Below are positions 1 through 7,769 of a stretch of 64,000 bases of DNA, piece by piece. The first letter of the stretch is position 1; the number at the start of each line of letters is the position of its first letter. A program made the translations under genes and the position numbers. The stretch comes from a virus, in the IMG/VR virus record IMGVR_UViG_3300042371_001386, positions 1 through 64,000 of that record; one strand, given 5' to 3'. Under the pieces are notes generated by a model, which saw nothing but the letters and a program-made list of their open reading frames with translations, was not told where the DNA came from and did not search any database.

Positions 1-190
1 TTACTCAAAATAATAGGGTTACTCAAATTGAAGGTTTACTCAAAATAATAGGGTTACTCAAATTGAAGGTTTACTCAAAATAATAGGGTTACTCAAATTG
101 AAGGTTTACTCAAAATTAATACCTTACTCAAGTTGAAGGTATTACTCAAAATTATAGGTTTACTCAAGCTGAAGGTATTACTGAAGATTT
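1..190. repeat. Tandem 35-bp / 18-bp direct repeats
   Basis: The octamer TTACTCAA recurs at 1, 19, 36, 54, 71, 89, 106, 124, 142 and 160, and as TTACTGAA at 178. The first three 35-bp units are identical, each made of an 18-bp and a 17-bp half. From 106 on the units are 18 bp and diverge. In the frame of the next gene the last four units read as hexapeptides of the type TQVEGI and TQNYRF, but the 35-bp period breaks the frame upstream and a TAA lies near 116. The array may be a decayed coding repeat, an iteron-like array or a regulatory array. It may continue beyond the window edge. Confidence 0.85.
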
Positions 191-194
191 ACAA

Positions 195-818
195 ATGAGT
201 AAGAATTGGTATAGCAATTTAAGATTATTTCATTTTATAATAAAAGGCATGAGTACATATGAAAAAGATGGAAAGTTGATGGCAAAGTTCAATTCTTCAC
301 GATCTGATGCTTTTGATAACAAGGGCAAGCAGTTAGCGATGAAATTTTTTAAAATGCTTGGTGGTGAGTCTTACATTAACGATGTAGACGAAAATAATGA
401 GCATGACTACACCAAGCCAGACATTCGTGTTTTCTTTCCATTACAAAATAAAACGATCTATGTAGAAGCTGAAGTGAAGTCTGAGAAGAATTGGTCATTT
501 ATAGAAAGTGGGATTGATATACCTATTAGAAAACTTAAGTATGCAGAGAAGCATACAAAAGACGGATTTTTCTTTATGGTAAAAAATGATGAGTCTGAAG
601 TTTTGCTTATACCGATGAAATATCTTCTGATGGCATCCAATGATTGTGGTAAAGAATTTTTGGGTATGGGTATTATTATGACATCAAGTGGTTTTGTGAT
701 GCCAGATCATGAATGCCATCGTGTGAGAAAATTATGTAATACTGTAAACAGAAGAGGAGTTGAAGATTTTGTAAGGATTCCAGTAAGGCATGTCTACAGG
801 TATTATAATCCATTCTAG
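195..818 (+). CDS. PD-(D/E)XK-like nuclease-fold protein
   Basis: This 207-residue protein has an acidic residue in the strand KPDIRVFF (residues ~75-82), followed by a strand reading YVEAEVKSEKNW (~89-100). That gives the D...ExK spacing of PD-(D/E)XK phosphodiesterases. Family knowledge: such folds include restriction-like nucleases and phage recombination exonucleases. No transmembrane segment or signal peptide is seen. The start is uncertain: ATG 195 lies directly after hexapeptide-like repeats in the same frame, and ATG 249 (MSTYEKDGK) is an alternative. Neither has a clear ribosome binding site. The fold is inferred from the motif and local pattern only. Confidence 0.6.
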   Translation: MSKNWYSNLRLFHFIIKGMSTYEKDGKLMAKFNSSRSDAFDNKGKQLAMKFFKMLGGESYINDVDENNEHDYTKPDIRVFFPLQNKTIYVEAEVKSEKNWSFIESGIDIPIRKLKYAEKHTKDGFFFMVKNDESEVLLIPMKYLLMASNDCGKEFLGMGIIMTSSGFVMPDHECHRVRKLCNTVNRRGVEDFVRIPVRHVYRYYNPF

Positions 819-825
819 GAAAAGA

Positions 826-981
826 TTACACTTTGAATTCTTTATATGCTTTTCTTTTAGCTTTTAAGAGTTTTGCGATATTGGTATTAATTGGGTTATA
901 GTTTCCATGTGTTTTAAGGTTTAGAGCAATTTGGATGACTTTTTCTTTATTTTGTTGTTCTGTAATATTTGATTCATTCAT
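826..981 (-). CDS. 51-residue single-repeat HA-like protein
   Basis: A short frame starts at 981 (MNESNITEQQNKEKVIQIA) and ends with TAA at 826-828. Its core, VIQIALNLKTHGNYNP followed by IAKLLKAKRKAYK, matches one unit of the nine-repeat protein just downstream on the same strand (IAQYFKTHGTYP...LSNKKRMYK). It is therefore probably a stand-alone or residual single unit of that helicase-associated-like module, which is likely DNA-binding. It may be a genuine minigene or the remnant of a longer paralog. No clear ribosome binding site is visible. Confidence 0.55.
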   Translation of the reverse strand: MNESNITEQQNKEKVIQIALNLKTHGNYNPINTNIAKLLKAKRKAYKEFKV

Positions 982-1074
982 TGTGGGTTAGCTCATTATG
1001 TTAATGGTATTTTATAAAATAACAATATAAGTATAACAATAATTGTTTATAGTTGTCAAGATTGTTTTTAGGTT

Positions 1075-3471
1075 TTATTGGTTTATTATTGTTGGTTGAG
1101 CGAATGTAGGATCGAATTGTGTAGTTTTTAGGAATTCAGATATAAGGTTTTCGAAATCTTTGATCCAATAAGGTATGACTAAAAGTGGGTAGTTATATTT
1201 TTTGCAGAAGTTTAATTTTATGAGGTCGTTTGTTTGAACATATTTTAAATGTTCTTCTTTTATAATTTGTGTTTTTCCGTAGATTGGTTGATAATGTTGT
1301 TCTCCGTTGTATTCTATGAAATAGTGTAAGTTATCTTTATTGAAATAGAAATCAAAAGGTAGGCACAATTTATTGACACAAAGTTTATGTCTGTACTGTT
1401 GTATTGGTTTAATGTTAAATTTTTGGAGTACAAAATTTGTTTTTCTTTCTCCTAATGATGATTTTTGTTTTTTAATTAGCATCCAATCATCTGGTAGTCC
1501 ATGAGCTTTAGCGACTTCTATATCTGATGGATACCATTTGAACTTAGATTTAGTTCCATTGGTATAGTGTTTGAATGCTTGTCTTTTAGTGCTTAACAGT
1601 CTTCCATTTGAAAAATAATTGTCTGGGTAGTTTCCGATTTTTTTAAATTCTTGTGCGAGTGCAATTACTTTTTGATTACTTTCCTTTTCAAAATCAATAA
1701 GCAGCATCCAATCATCTGGTAAACCATGAGCTTTAGCGACTTCTATATCTGATGGATACCATGTATATTTTAATTTTGATTTAGTTCCATTGGTATAGTG
1801 CTTAAATGATTGTCTTTTATTATTTAAAAATCTCCCAATCCCAATTTTACCATTGGGATAAATTCCATGTGTTTTAAAGTATTGTGCTATTTTAGTTACT
1901 TTTTGGTTACTTTCTAATTCAAAATTATTATTGATAATCCAATCATCTGGCAGACCATGAGCTTTGGCAACTTCCATATCTGAGGGATACCATTTGTTTT
2001 TACTTTTCGTGCCATTATTGCGGTATTTAAATGAGTGTCTTTTATTGTTTAAAAATCTTCCAAGTATGGTGTTACCATTGGGATAAATTCCATGTGTTTT
2101 AAAGTATTGTGCTATTTCCTTTATTGATTGATTGCTTTCTAATTCGAAACATTTACTTATAACCCAATCATCAGGAAGTCCATAAGCTTTAGCGACTTCT
2201 ATATCTGATGGATACCATTTTAAATTAGTAAAAGTATCGTTATTGCGTTGTTTAAATGATTGTCTTTTATTATTTAGAAATATTCCAAGCATGGTGCTAC
2301 TATTGGGGTAAATTCCATGTGTTTTAAAGTATTGTGCTATTTCAATTACTTTTTGGTTACTTTCTAATTCAAAATTATTATTGATAATCCAATCATCTGG
2401 TAGACCATGAGCTTTAGCGACTTCTATATCTGAAGGATACCATTTTAAATCATGCTTCATACCATTAGTGTGTTTTTTATACATTCTTTTTTTATTTGAT
2501 AATGAAACTCCAATTTTACAAGTGTAATCAGGATAAGTTCCATGTGTTTTAAAGTATTGTGCTATTTCAATTACTTTTTGATTACTTTCCTTTTCAAAAT
2601 CAATAAGCAGCATCCAATCATCTGGTAAACCATAAGCTTTAGCAACTTCTATATCTGAAGGATACCAAATAATATTTTTTATACCATTTGTATATTTTTT
2701 ATATATGTGTCTTTTAAATGCTAATAGTTGTCCGAGTTTAGTATTGCGATTAGGATAATCTCCAAGTCTTACAAATTCTTGTGCAAGTTCTTTTATTCTT
2801 TCGTTACTTTCAAATTCACGATCAATTAGTAACATCCAATCGTCTGGTAGACCATGAGCTTTAGCGACTTCTATATCTGAAGGATATATTTTACCTTGAC
2901 TGGATCGTTTGCTAGATAAGTGTGTGCCTAATAATGTTTTTCTAGAAGGATAAGTTCCATGTTTTTTAAAATATTGTGCTATTTTAATTATTTTTTGGTT
3001 ACTTTGAAACTCATTGGTAATGGACAGCCAATCGTCTGGTAGTCCATAAGCTTTAGCGACTTCTATATCTGAAGGATATATTTTAGATTTACTTTTAATG
3101 GATTTACTTTTAAAGACTCTTCTTTTATTATGTAAAAAATAATATAAATTTGAATTTTTTTTGTAGCATGGGTAATCATTATTTTTTCTATAAAATAAAG
3201 CAAGTTTCTTTACCAAGTTATTACTTTTCAATTCCTGTTCATTGGTAATGGACAGCCAATCGTCTGGTAGACCATGAGCTTTAGCGACTTCTATATCTGA
3301 AGGATATATTTTAGTAATGGAGTTTCTTTTCTTATGTAAAAAATTATATAAATTTAAATTGTCGTTACAGGATGGGTAGTTATTGTTTTTTCTATAAAAA
3401 AAAGCAAGTTTCTTTGCCAAGTTATTACTTTTCAATTCATGATTAGATATTTTGTTCATCGTAATCCACAT
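1075..3471 (-). CDS. Nine-repeat protein with C-terminal Vsr/EDxHD-like nuclease domain
   Basis: This 798-residue protein carries nine repeats of about 65-77 residues (residues ~10-668). Each has a helical part of the type SNQKVIEIAQYFKTHGTYP, then GxxLxxKR, then the nearly invariant block YPSDIEVAKAHGLPDDW. The last 130 residues form a different domain with LPFDFYF, IEYNGEQHY, a later D..K..FC segment and LLVIPY. That is the usual layout of Vsr-like / I-Bth0305I-type (EDxHD) endonucleases. The repeats resemble the helicase-associated (HA) module. Inference: a repeat array reads DNA and the C-terminal domain cuts it, as in a homing endonuclease. The start could be M1 or M5; neither has a good ribosome binding site. 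Confidence 0.75.
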   Translation of the reverse strand: MWITMNKISNHELKSNNLAKKLAFFYRKNNNYPSCNDNLNLYNFLHKKRNSITKIYPSDIEVAKAHGLPDDWLSITNEQELKSNNLVKKLALFYRKNNDYPCYKKNSNLYYFLHNKRRVFKSKSIKSKSKIYPSDIEVAKAYGLPDDWLSITNEFQSNQKIIKIAQYFKKHGTYPSRKTLLGTHLSSKRSSQGKIYPSDIEVAKAHGLPDDWMLLIDREFESNERIKELAQEFVRLGDYPNRNTKLGQLLAFKRHIYKKYTNGIKNIIWYPSDIEVAKAYGLPDDWMLLIDFEKESNQKVIEIAQYFKTHGTYPDYTCKIGVSLSNKKRMYKKHTNGMKHDLKWYPSDIEVAKAHGLPDDWIINNNFELESNQKVIEIAQYFKTHGIYPNSSTMLGIFLNNKRQSFKQRNNDTFTNLKWYPSDIEVAKAYGLPDDWVISKCFELESNQSIKEIAQYFKTHGIYPNGNTILGRFLNNKRHSFKYRNNGTKSKNKWYPSDMEVAKAHGLPDDWIINNNFELESNQKVTKIAQYFKTHGIYPNGKIGIGRFLNNKRQSFKHYTNGTKSKLKYTWYPSDIEVAKAHGLPDDWMLLIDFEKESNQKVIALAQEFKKIGNYPDNYFSNGRLLSTKRQAFKHYTNGTKSKFKWYPSDIEVAKAHGLPDDWMLIKKQKSSLGERKTNFVLQKFNIKPIQQYRHKLCVNKLCLPFDFYFNKDNLHYFIEYNGEQHYQPIYGKTQIIKEEHLKYVQTNDLIKLNFCKKYNYPLLVIPYWIKDFENLISEFLKTTQFDPTFAQPTIINQ
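1468..3441 (-). repeat. Nine coding repeats of ~200-230 bp
   Basis: Nine direct repeats lie inside the nuclease-repeat gene. The DNA encoding YPSDIEVAKAHGLPDDW is almost identical from unit to unit. The stretch between KR and the YPSD block varies in length and sequence (for example HYTNGTKSK, QRNNDTFTN, or missing in unit 3). Strong DNA identity points to recent duplication or ongoing homogenisation. The variable linker and the YPN/YPS/YPD positions are the candidates for specificity. Confidence 0.85.
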
Positions 3472-3519
3472 GGTTAGGTTTACGATTATTATAAGTTTGG
3501 ATAAGATCTTCGGGCAAGT

Positions 3520-4488
3520 TTAATTAAAAATCAAATTATTCAAAAATTTATCAGTAGCGATATCCCAACTATATTGTTCAGCATGTTTTCTGCATTCTTG
3601 AACATTTAAATTAGAAAATGCATTCAAGATAGCTGTATCTAATATTTCATCACAGAATACTGTTTTTTCATCTTGTAGGTCTAAAGCCCCATTAATTGGG
3701 TAAGCAGCTACAGGTAGTCCGCAAGATAGGGCTTCAAGCATAACAAGACCATAGGTATCTGTTTTAGAGGGGAACACAAATACATCTGCATTATGATATG
3801 CTTGGATTAGTTCATCTCCAATTTTTTTGCCTAAGAAATAAACATCTTTATATTTTTGTTTGTAATAAGGAAGAAGAGGCCCATCACCTACCACGATTTT
3901 TTGTATAGGAAGAGTAGATTGACAGAATGCATCTAGGTTTTTTTCTTTTGATACTCTGCCGACATATAGTGCAGTATTGTTATTGGTTGGATTGCTTTTA
4001 CATTTAAAGAAATCAAGGTTTACTCCTTTTGGAGATACTTTCATATTGTTATGATTTAGCCAAGATGTTTTATTTATCAAGTTATTAGTGCAGCAAAGTA
4101 CTTTGGATGATTTGCTATGAAACCATTTAAAATAAGTTCTTGTGATGAATAGTGGTATACTGGTGTAGGACTTTATATATTCTGGGAACATAGTAAGGTA
4201 AGATGTGGTGAATTTGATATCATTTTTCAAGCAGAAATTTCTTGTAGCTAGTCCTAGAGTGCCTTCTGTAAAGATATGTACAGCGAAGTTACCAGTGAAT
4301 AGGTCTTTATCAAATTTAACATTATAAGCGAGTTTAACATCATTGGAGAAAGGGCAGTTAAATGATTTGAATTCATGGCTTGACAAGAGGCATGATTCTT
4401 TGATGTTAGCTTGATAGTTGCTTATGGTGGTAGCAACTCCATTGACATCTGGGTAGGAGGTATCAGATACTAGTATAATTTTCTTCAT
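3520..4488 (-). CDS. Glycosyltransferase family 4 (GT-B)
   Basis: The chosen start (MKKIILVSDTSYPDVNGVAT) gives 322 residues. The N-terminal domain opens with the DTSYPDVNGVATT acceptor-side motif. The C-terminal domain carries ALYVGRVSKEKN, VVGDGPLL, ADVFVFPS and the EALSCGLPVAAY segment, with the conserved Glu of retaining GT4 enzymes before it (YGLVMLEA). It should transfer a sugar from a nucleotide donor to a lipid or glycan. Its start overlaps the end of the upstream phosphoesterase by 26 bp, so the two are probably co-expressed. A longer in-frame start exists at 4512, but M9 gives the canonical N terminus. Acceptor and sugar are unknown. Confidence 0.85.
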   Translation of the reverse strand: MKKIILVSDTSYPDVNGVATTISNYQANIKESCLLSSHEFKSFNCPFSNDVKLAYNVKFDKDLFTGNFAVHIFTEGTLGLATRNFCLKNDIKFTTSYLTMFPEYIKSYTSIPLFITRTYFKWFHSKSSKVLCCTNNLINKTSWLNHNNMKVSPKGVNLDFFKCKSNPTNNNTALYVGRVSKEKNLDAFCQSTLPIQKIVVGDGPLLPYYKQKYKDVYFLGKKIGDELIQAYHNADVFVFPSKTDTYGLVMLEALSCGLPVAAYPINGALDLQDEKTVFCDEILDTAILNAFSNLNVQECRKHAEQYSWDIATDKFLNNLIFN

Positions 4489-5140
4489 ATTTTTCCAATG
4501 TAATAGTGCCATTATTGACTAACAAGAATGTTGGTGTTTTTTCAGTCCAGCATCCTGAGTTGAAGTAAGTTCCGTTATTTGCTTCTGGGCAATGTGTATG
4601 TCCAACGCAGATCAAGTCACATTTCATTTTATCTTTATATTTAATTGCTTTGGCTTTAACTTTTTCGATACATTTCAAAAAAGTTTTGCTACTCATTTTA
4701 GCTAATTTGGCCCAATAGAAATCGTTATCAAGTTTTTGGAGGAAGTGGTATAGGTAATCTGCTATTGCTACTGTTATTGGGTAGTCGGTTATAAAGTCAT
4801 CAAATTTATCGCCATGGGTACATATGATTTTTTTGTCACCTGATACAAAAATATATTCTTCATGTACATTAGATCCTAGTAGGTGAGATACTATTTCGCT
4901 AGGGCCATCATGATTACCATGAATCCAGATTACATCAATTAGAGTGGATAGGTGTCTTAGTTTTGCTAGTATTTTGAAGTGGCTACTTTTGAGTCTTCTG
5001 AAATCCCAAGAGTCGAATACATCACCATTGAGTATAAGTTTTTTGGTAGTTGGTAGATTATCAAGAAAGTGGTTTAGATCTTTAGCTTGGCAATTATCGC
5101 TACCTAGGTGAATATCAGATATAATGATTGCATCTGTCAT
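4463..5140 (-). CDS. LpxH-like calcineurin-fold metallophosphoesterase
   Basis: The 225-residue protein has the full metallophosphoesterase signature: ISDIHLG (N terminus), NGDVFDSWD, IHGNHDG, CTHGDKFD and VGHTHCPE. This order is typical of the UDP-2,3-diacylglucosamine hydrolase (LpxH) group, which cleaves a pyrophosphate in lipid A synthesis, and of related enzymes encoded beside GT4 genes in bacteria. Here it directly precedes and overlaps the GT4 gene, which supports a shared lipid or glycan substrate. The true substrate cannot be read from sequence. Alternatives are another nucleotide-pyrophosphate or phosphodiester hydrolase of the same fold. Confidence 0.8.
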   Translation of the reverse strand: MTDAIIISDIHLGSDNCQAKDLNHFLDNLPTTKKLILNGDVFDSWDFRRLKSSHFKILAKLRHLSTLIDVIWIHGNHDGPSEIVSHLLGSNVHEEYIFVSGDKKIICTHGDKFDDFITDYPITVAIADYLYHFLQKLDNDFYWAKLAKMSSKTFLKCIEKVKAKAIKYKDKMKCDLICVGHTHCPEANNGTYFNSGCWTEKTPTFLLVNNGTITLEKYEENYTSI

Positions 5141-5220
5141 ACAATATTTACATTAGTTAAATTAGAATATGTTATGTTGTTGAGTATTATTCAAAGTATC
5201 TTCACAATTGTTGGTAGTTA

Positions 5221-5631
5221 TTATTTGGTGATTTCCGATACTGTTCCTGTTAGTTTGATATTTTGGATTGGATGCCAATCAGTAATATCATTGCTCATAG
5301 CTGGTTTACCTCCAGCGAGTGTATTAACTGCTATAGTTACATGAGGTATTTTGTTATTGCTTTTGAATCCATTTACTTTAACGGCAATAGCCATATTACT
5401 TATTCCTATTTCCGATGCTATTAGATTAACTTCTTGGTTGATAAGAGAATCTTCTGGTGGGTTAAGTTTTCCCAAATTGATAGTCATATGGTGAGCAAAA
5501 GTCTTCCAATTTTCTGGTATATATTCTTTAAGTTCATCCAATAATTTTTCATGGCTTTGTTGGTTTAAGACAATGGCAGAGTAGGATACTTTTTTATCTT
5601 CTCTGTTTTCAATCCAGTTTTTGAAGTTCAT
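5221..5631 (-). CDS. Tagged 2H (LigT-like) phosphoesterase, candidate capsid cargo
   Basis: The 136-residue protein begins with the cargo leader MNFKNWIENRED. The rest is a small 2H phosphoesterase: HMTINLG (His48, Thr50) and HVTIAVN (His97, Thr99) are the paired HxT motifs that hydrolyse 2',3'-cyclic or 2'-5'/3'-5' linkages in RNA or signalling nucleotides. Family knowledge: T4 and relatives encode a 2H enzyme (Acb1) that destroys CBASS cyclic oligonucleotides. Inference: a capsid-delivered 2H enzyme could act at the moment of injection. The substrate is not predictable from the motifs alone. Confidence 0.8.
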   Translation of the reverse strand: MNFKNWIENREDKKVSYSAIVLNQQSHEKLLDELKEYIPENWKTFAHHMTINLGKLNPPEDSLINQEVNLIASEIGISNMAIAVKVNGFKSNNKIPHVTIAVNTLAGGKPAMSNDITDWHPIQNIKLTGTVSEITK

Positions 5632-5635
5632 TGGG

Positions 5636-5725
5636 TTACTTTGCAGCTATTGTTTGAGTTAAGTATTTATCGATTAGTTCTTGTATTTCTGGTGTTTTCT
5701 TTGTGTAATATTTTACCAGTTTAAA
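5636..5725 (-). pseudogene. 3' remnant of an effector-repeat gene
   Basis: Reading the minus strand into the stop at 5636-5638 gives LVKYYTKKTPEIQELIDKYL, then TQTIAAK and a stop. This is almost the exact C terminus of the tagged repeat genes at 6369-9245 (KTPKIQQVINQYLTQTIAAK). No start codon or upstream domain remains; a stop and the sulfotransferase-like gene follow instead. It is best read as the tail of a lost paralog, left when the 5729-6325 segment arrived or when the gene was deleted by recombination between paralogs. Confidence 0.75.
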
Positions 5726-5728
5726 TAT

Positions 5729-6325
5729 TTAAACAGTAACTGAGTACCCTATCGATAGACAAAAATCATTAAATTTTGAATAATTTTTGTATTTTATGAA
5801 ATCTTTATGTTCAAATTTTGTTCTTCCACGAACATGTTTTTTGCTATTGATATCAACTGGTTTTTTATATTGAATGCCAAGATAATCACATAAAATTTCG
5901 AGTTGATCTTCTATTCTTATTTTAAGTTCAACTCTTGTATGGTTTTGAATTTTCTGATATCTTTGAATCAAATTTTCCATAGCAGAATTAACATCAAAAA
6001 CTTCTCCATGATTAATTTGAATGCACAAATGACTATTTAAAACAGAAATTGGATTCCTATAAATTAGAACTATGGGCAATTTTGAAATAGGTTCATAGTT
6101 ACAATATTCCATAGCAGTGTAATTACTTTCTCCTTTTGCTATTTTGTATAATGGAATTCCATCATATTCAATCATTCCATTTGGTCCGTAATTCCAAATT
6201 GAAGTAACTGGATTATAATGTAGCATTTCATGGCAACAAGGAAAGCCGCAATATGTCAAATAATTAGCGGTAAATGAAGTTCCTCCACCGTAATTTCCAC
6301 AAAAAATATGTGTTAAATTATTCAT
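5729..6325 (-). CDS. Sulfotransferase-like P-loop protein
   Basis: This 198-residue protein opens with THIFCGNYGGGTSFTANYL, a glycine- and Thr/Ser-rich loop in the position of the 5'-PSB (PAPS-binding) loop of sulfotransferases. A later IVLIYRNPISVLNSHL segment matches the 3'-phosphate-binding RNPxxxxxS element. It ends with a KIRIEDQ...LGIQYKKP region, also usual in the family. It carries no cargo leader and breaks the run of tagged genes, lying between the remnant at 5636 and the tagged gene at 6369. A second, diverged sulfotransferase-like gene is at 38591. PAPS use and the acceptor are inference; the length is short for the family. Confidence 0.6.
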   Translation of the reverse strand: MNNLTHIFCGNYGGGTSFTANYLTYCGFPCCHEMLHYNPVTSIWNYGPNGMIEYDGIPLYKIAKGESNYTAMEYCNYEPISKLPIVLIYRNPISVLNSHLCIQINHGEVFDVNSAMENLIQRYQKIQNHTRVELKIRIEDQLEILCDYLGIQYKKPVDINSKKHVRGRTKFEHKDFIKYKNYSKFNDFCLSIGYSVTV

Positions 6326-6368
6326 AATATTCCTATAAAATTTTTATAATTTGTTTAAAGTTCATGAT

Positions 6369-7766
6369 TTACTTTGCAGCTTGTGTTTGAGGTAAGTATT
6401 TATTGATTAGCTCTTGTATTTCTGGTGTATTTCCGTGGTATGTTGTTATTAGGTTTGCCATTTCTTTTTTATCGGTTGTATAGTGAAATAGATAATAAGC
6501 AATGAGAGGAGATATTTTTAATTTAGATACAATCCATTCTATCATTGCTTTGTCATATCTTTCAAACACATAACGAATTAAGTCGATAATGTTGCTTTCG
6601 TAGAATTTTGATTCTTTAGCAATAATTAATTCTATTGTTTTTTTTGCATAAATTGGTTTAATATCATGAATAAGATCTTTAATATTTTTATAAGATATTT
6701 TGGGTTTTTTATTTATTATAAGTTTTTTAATTGGTTCTGGATAGGTTGAATATAAAGTCAAATGTCTGACATCATTATCAGAAAGTTCTGGTTTATAATT
6801 TACAATTAATTGTGCTATATGATCATTATGACTACCTGCATATCCAAGAAGTTTCAATACATTATCATCAGAAAGGTTTGTTTTTTTCTTTAGGATTAGT
6901 TCTGCAATTTTAACTTTACCTTCGTTTGTTGTATAAAAGGCCAAATTTTTAATATCATTATCAGAAAGATTTGTTTTTTTATTGATGATTAGTTCTGCCA
7001 TTTTGTCTTTATCTGTTGTATTTTTTAGAACTCCTTCAATATTTCTATGAGATTGAAGAATTGCATCCAGTTGTTGGTCAGAAATTTTATTTGGGTTGTA
7101 TTTTTCTCTTTTGACAATTTGTCCTTTTTTATTTTTATCGATGATATTATTGTCGATAGAGTATAAGACTTTTAAGGCATCTTTTGCGAATACCACACCT
7201 TGAGTTGATTCTTGAGGGTGGATTGTGCCAGTTCCATGATCTACGAATCCATCGACACCACATTTTCTAAGATTAGAGTTCCATTCTGATGGTTTGTCAT
7301 TTGCGATTGCTTTTGTTACAAGCCATAGCATAGAATAATTGCTACGAAGATTATATTCATCTTTTTTTATTTTATCTTCAGCCTCGTAAACTTTTTTGAG
7401 CGAGAAAACATTACCACTATAAAGTATATCCATACCTTTTTGTTCTTCATCACTAGGATTCATATGTAATATTTTTTGTGGTCTTGTGAATTCGCAGACA
7501 TTGAGATAAGGTTGATCTCCTGCGAATGGAACATCCATTTCATTTTCAATGACATAATTTAATGGATAAAAATAAATTCCGATTGGTGTTTTATATTCGC
7601 TTTTTGGATTGATCCCAACTTTATCGATTGCGGTATAAGTTACGACAAGGTTTTCTGGATTGGGATGAGTTTTTTGAATATGTTGTAGTGCGAGAAGGGG
7701 ATCACGAAATTCTTGATCCTTTATCATTATCTTTTCAGTTAGTATTAGCCATTGTTTAAATTTCAT
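6369..7766 (-). CDS. Tagged effector-like protein, GINP-type domain plus helical repeats
   Basis: This 465-residue protein has the leader MKFKQWLILTE (L-T-E cleavage-type site). Residues ~40-230 form a domain with DKVGINPKSEYKTPIGIYFYP, VPFAGDQPYLNV and a late GFVDHGTGTIHP...GVVFA segment. It is shared with 11126-12577 but not with the YHRT-type neighbours. From ~230 on there are about seven repeats of the type DKDKMAELIINKKTNLSDND. The C terminus is the common ...YLPQTQAAK. The domain looks enzymatic (invariant-looking Gly, His and Gln positions), but I cannot assign a reaction. Spacing to the upstream gene is 3 bp, so the two are co-transcribed. Confidence 0.7.
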   Translation of the reverse strand: MKFKQWLILTEKIMIKDQEFRDPLLALQHIQKTHPNPENLVVTYTAIDKVGINPKSEYKTPIGIYFYPLNYVIENEMDVPFAGDQPYLNVCEFTRPQKILHMNPSDEEQKGMDILYSGNVFSLKKVYEAEDKIKKDEYNLRSNYSMLWLVTKAIANDKPSEWNSNLRKCGVDGFVDHGTGTIHPQESTQGVVFAKDALKVLYSIDNNIIDKNKKGQIVKREKYNPNKISDQQLDAILQSHRNIEGVLKNTTDKDKMAELIINKKTNLSDNDIKNLAFYTTNEGKVKIAELILKKKTNLSDDNVLKLLGYAGSHNDHIAQLIVNYKPELSDNDVRHLTLYSTYPEPIKKLIINKKPKISYKNIKDLIHDIKPIYAKKTIELIIAKESKFYESNIIDLIRYVFERYDKAMIEWIVSKLKISPLIAYYLFHYTTDKKEMANLITTYHGNTPEIQELINKYLPQTQAAK

Positions 7767-7769
7767 AGT

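Noticed and set aside
1-190. Repeat array as a CRISPR
   Set aside because: Units are adjacent without unique spacers and the repeats are imperfect and short.
4500-5140. LpxH-like gene as a host chromosomal segment
   Set aside because: Its base composition and the surrounding tagged genes match the rest of the window; no junction to chromosomal DNA is visible.
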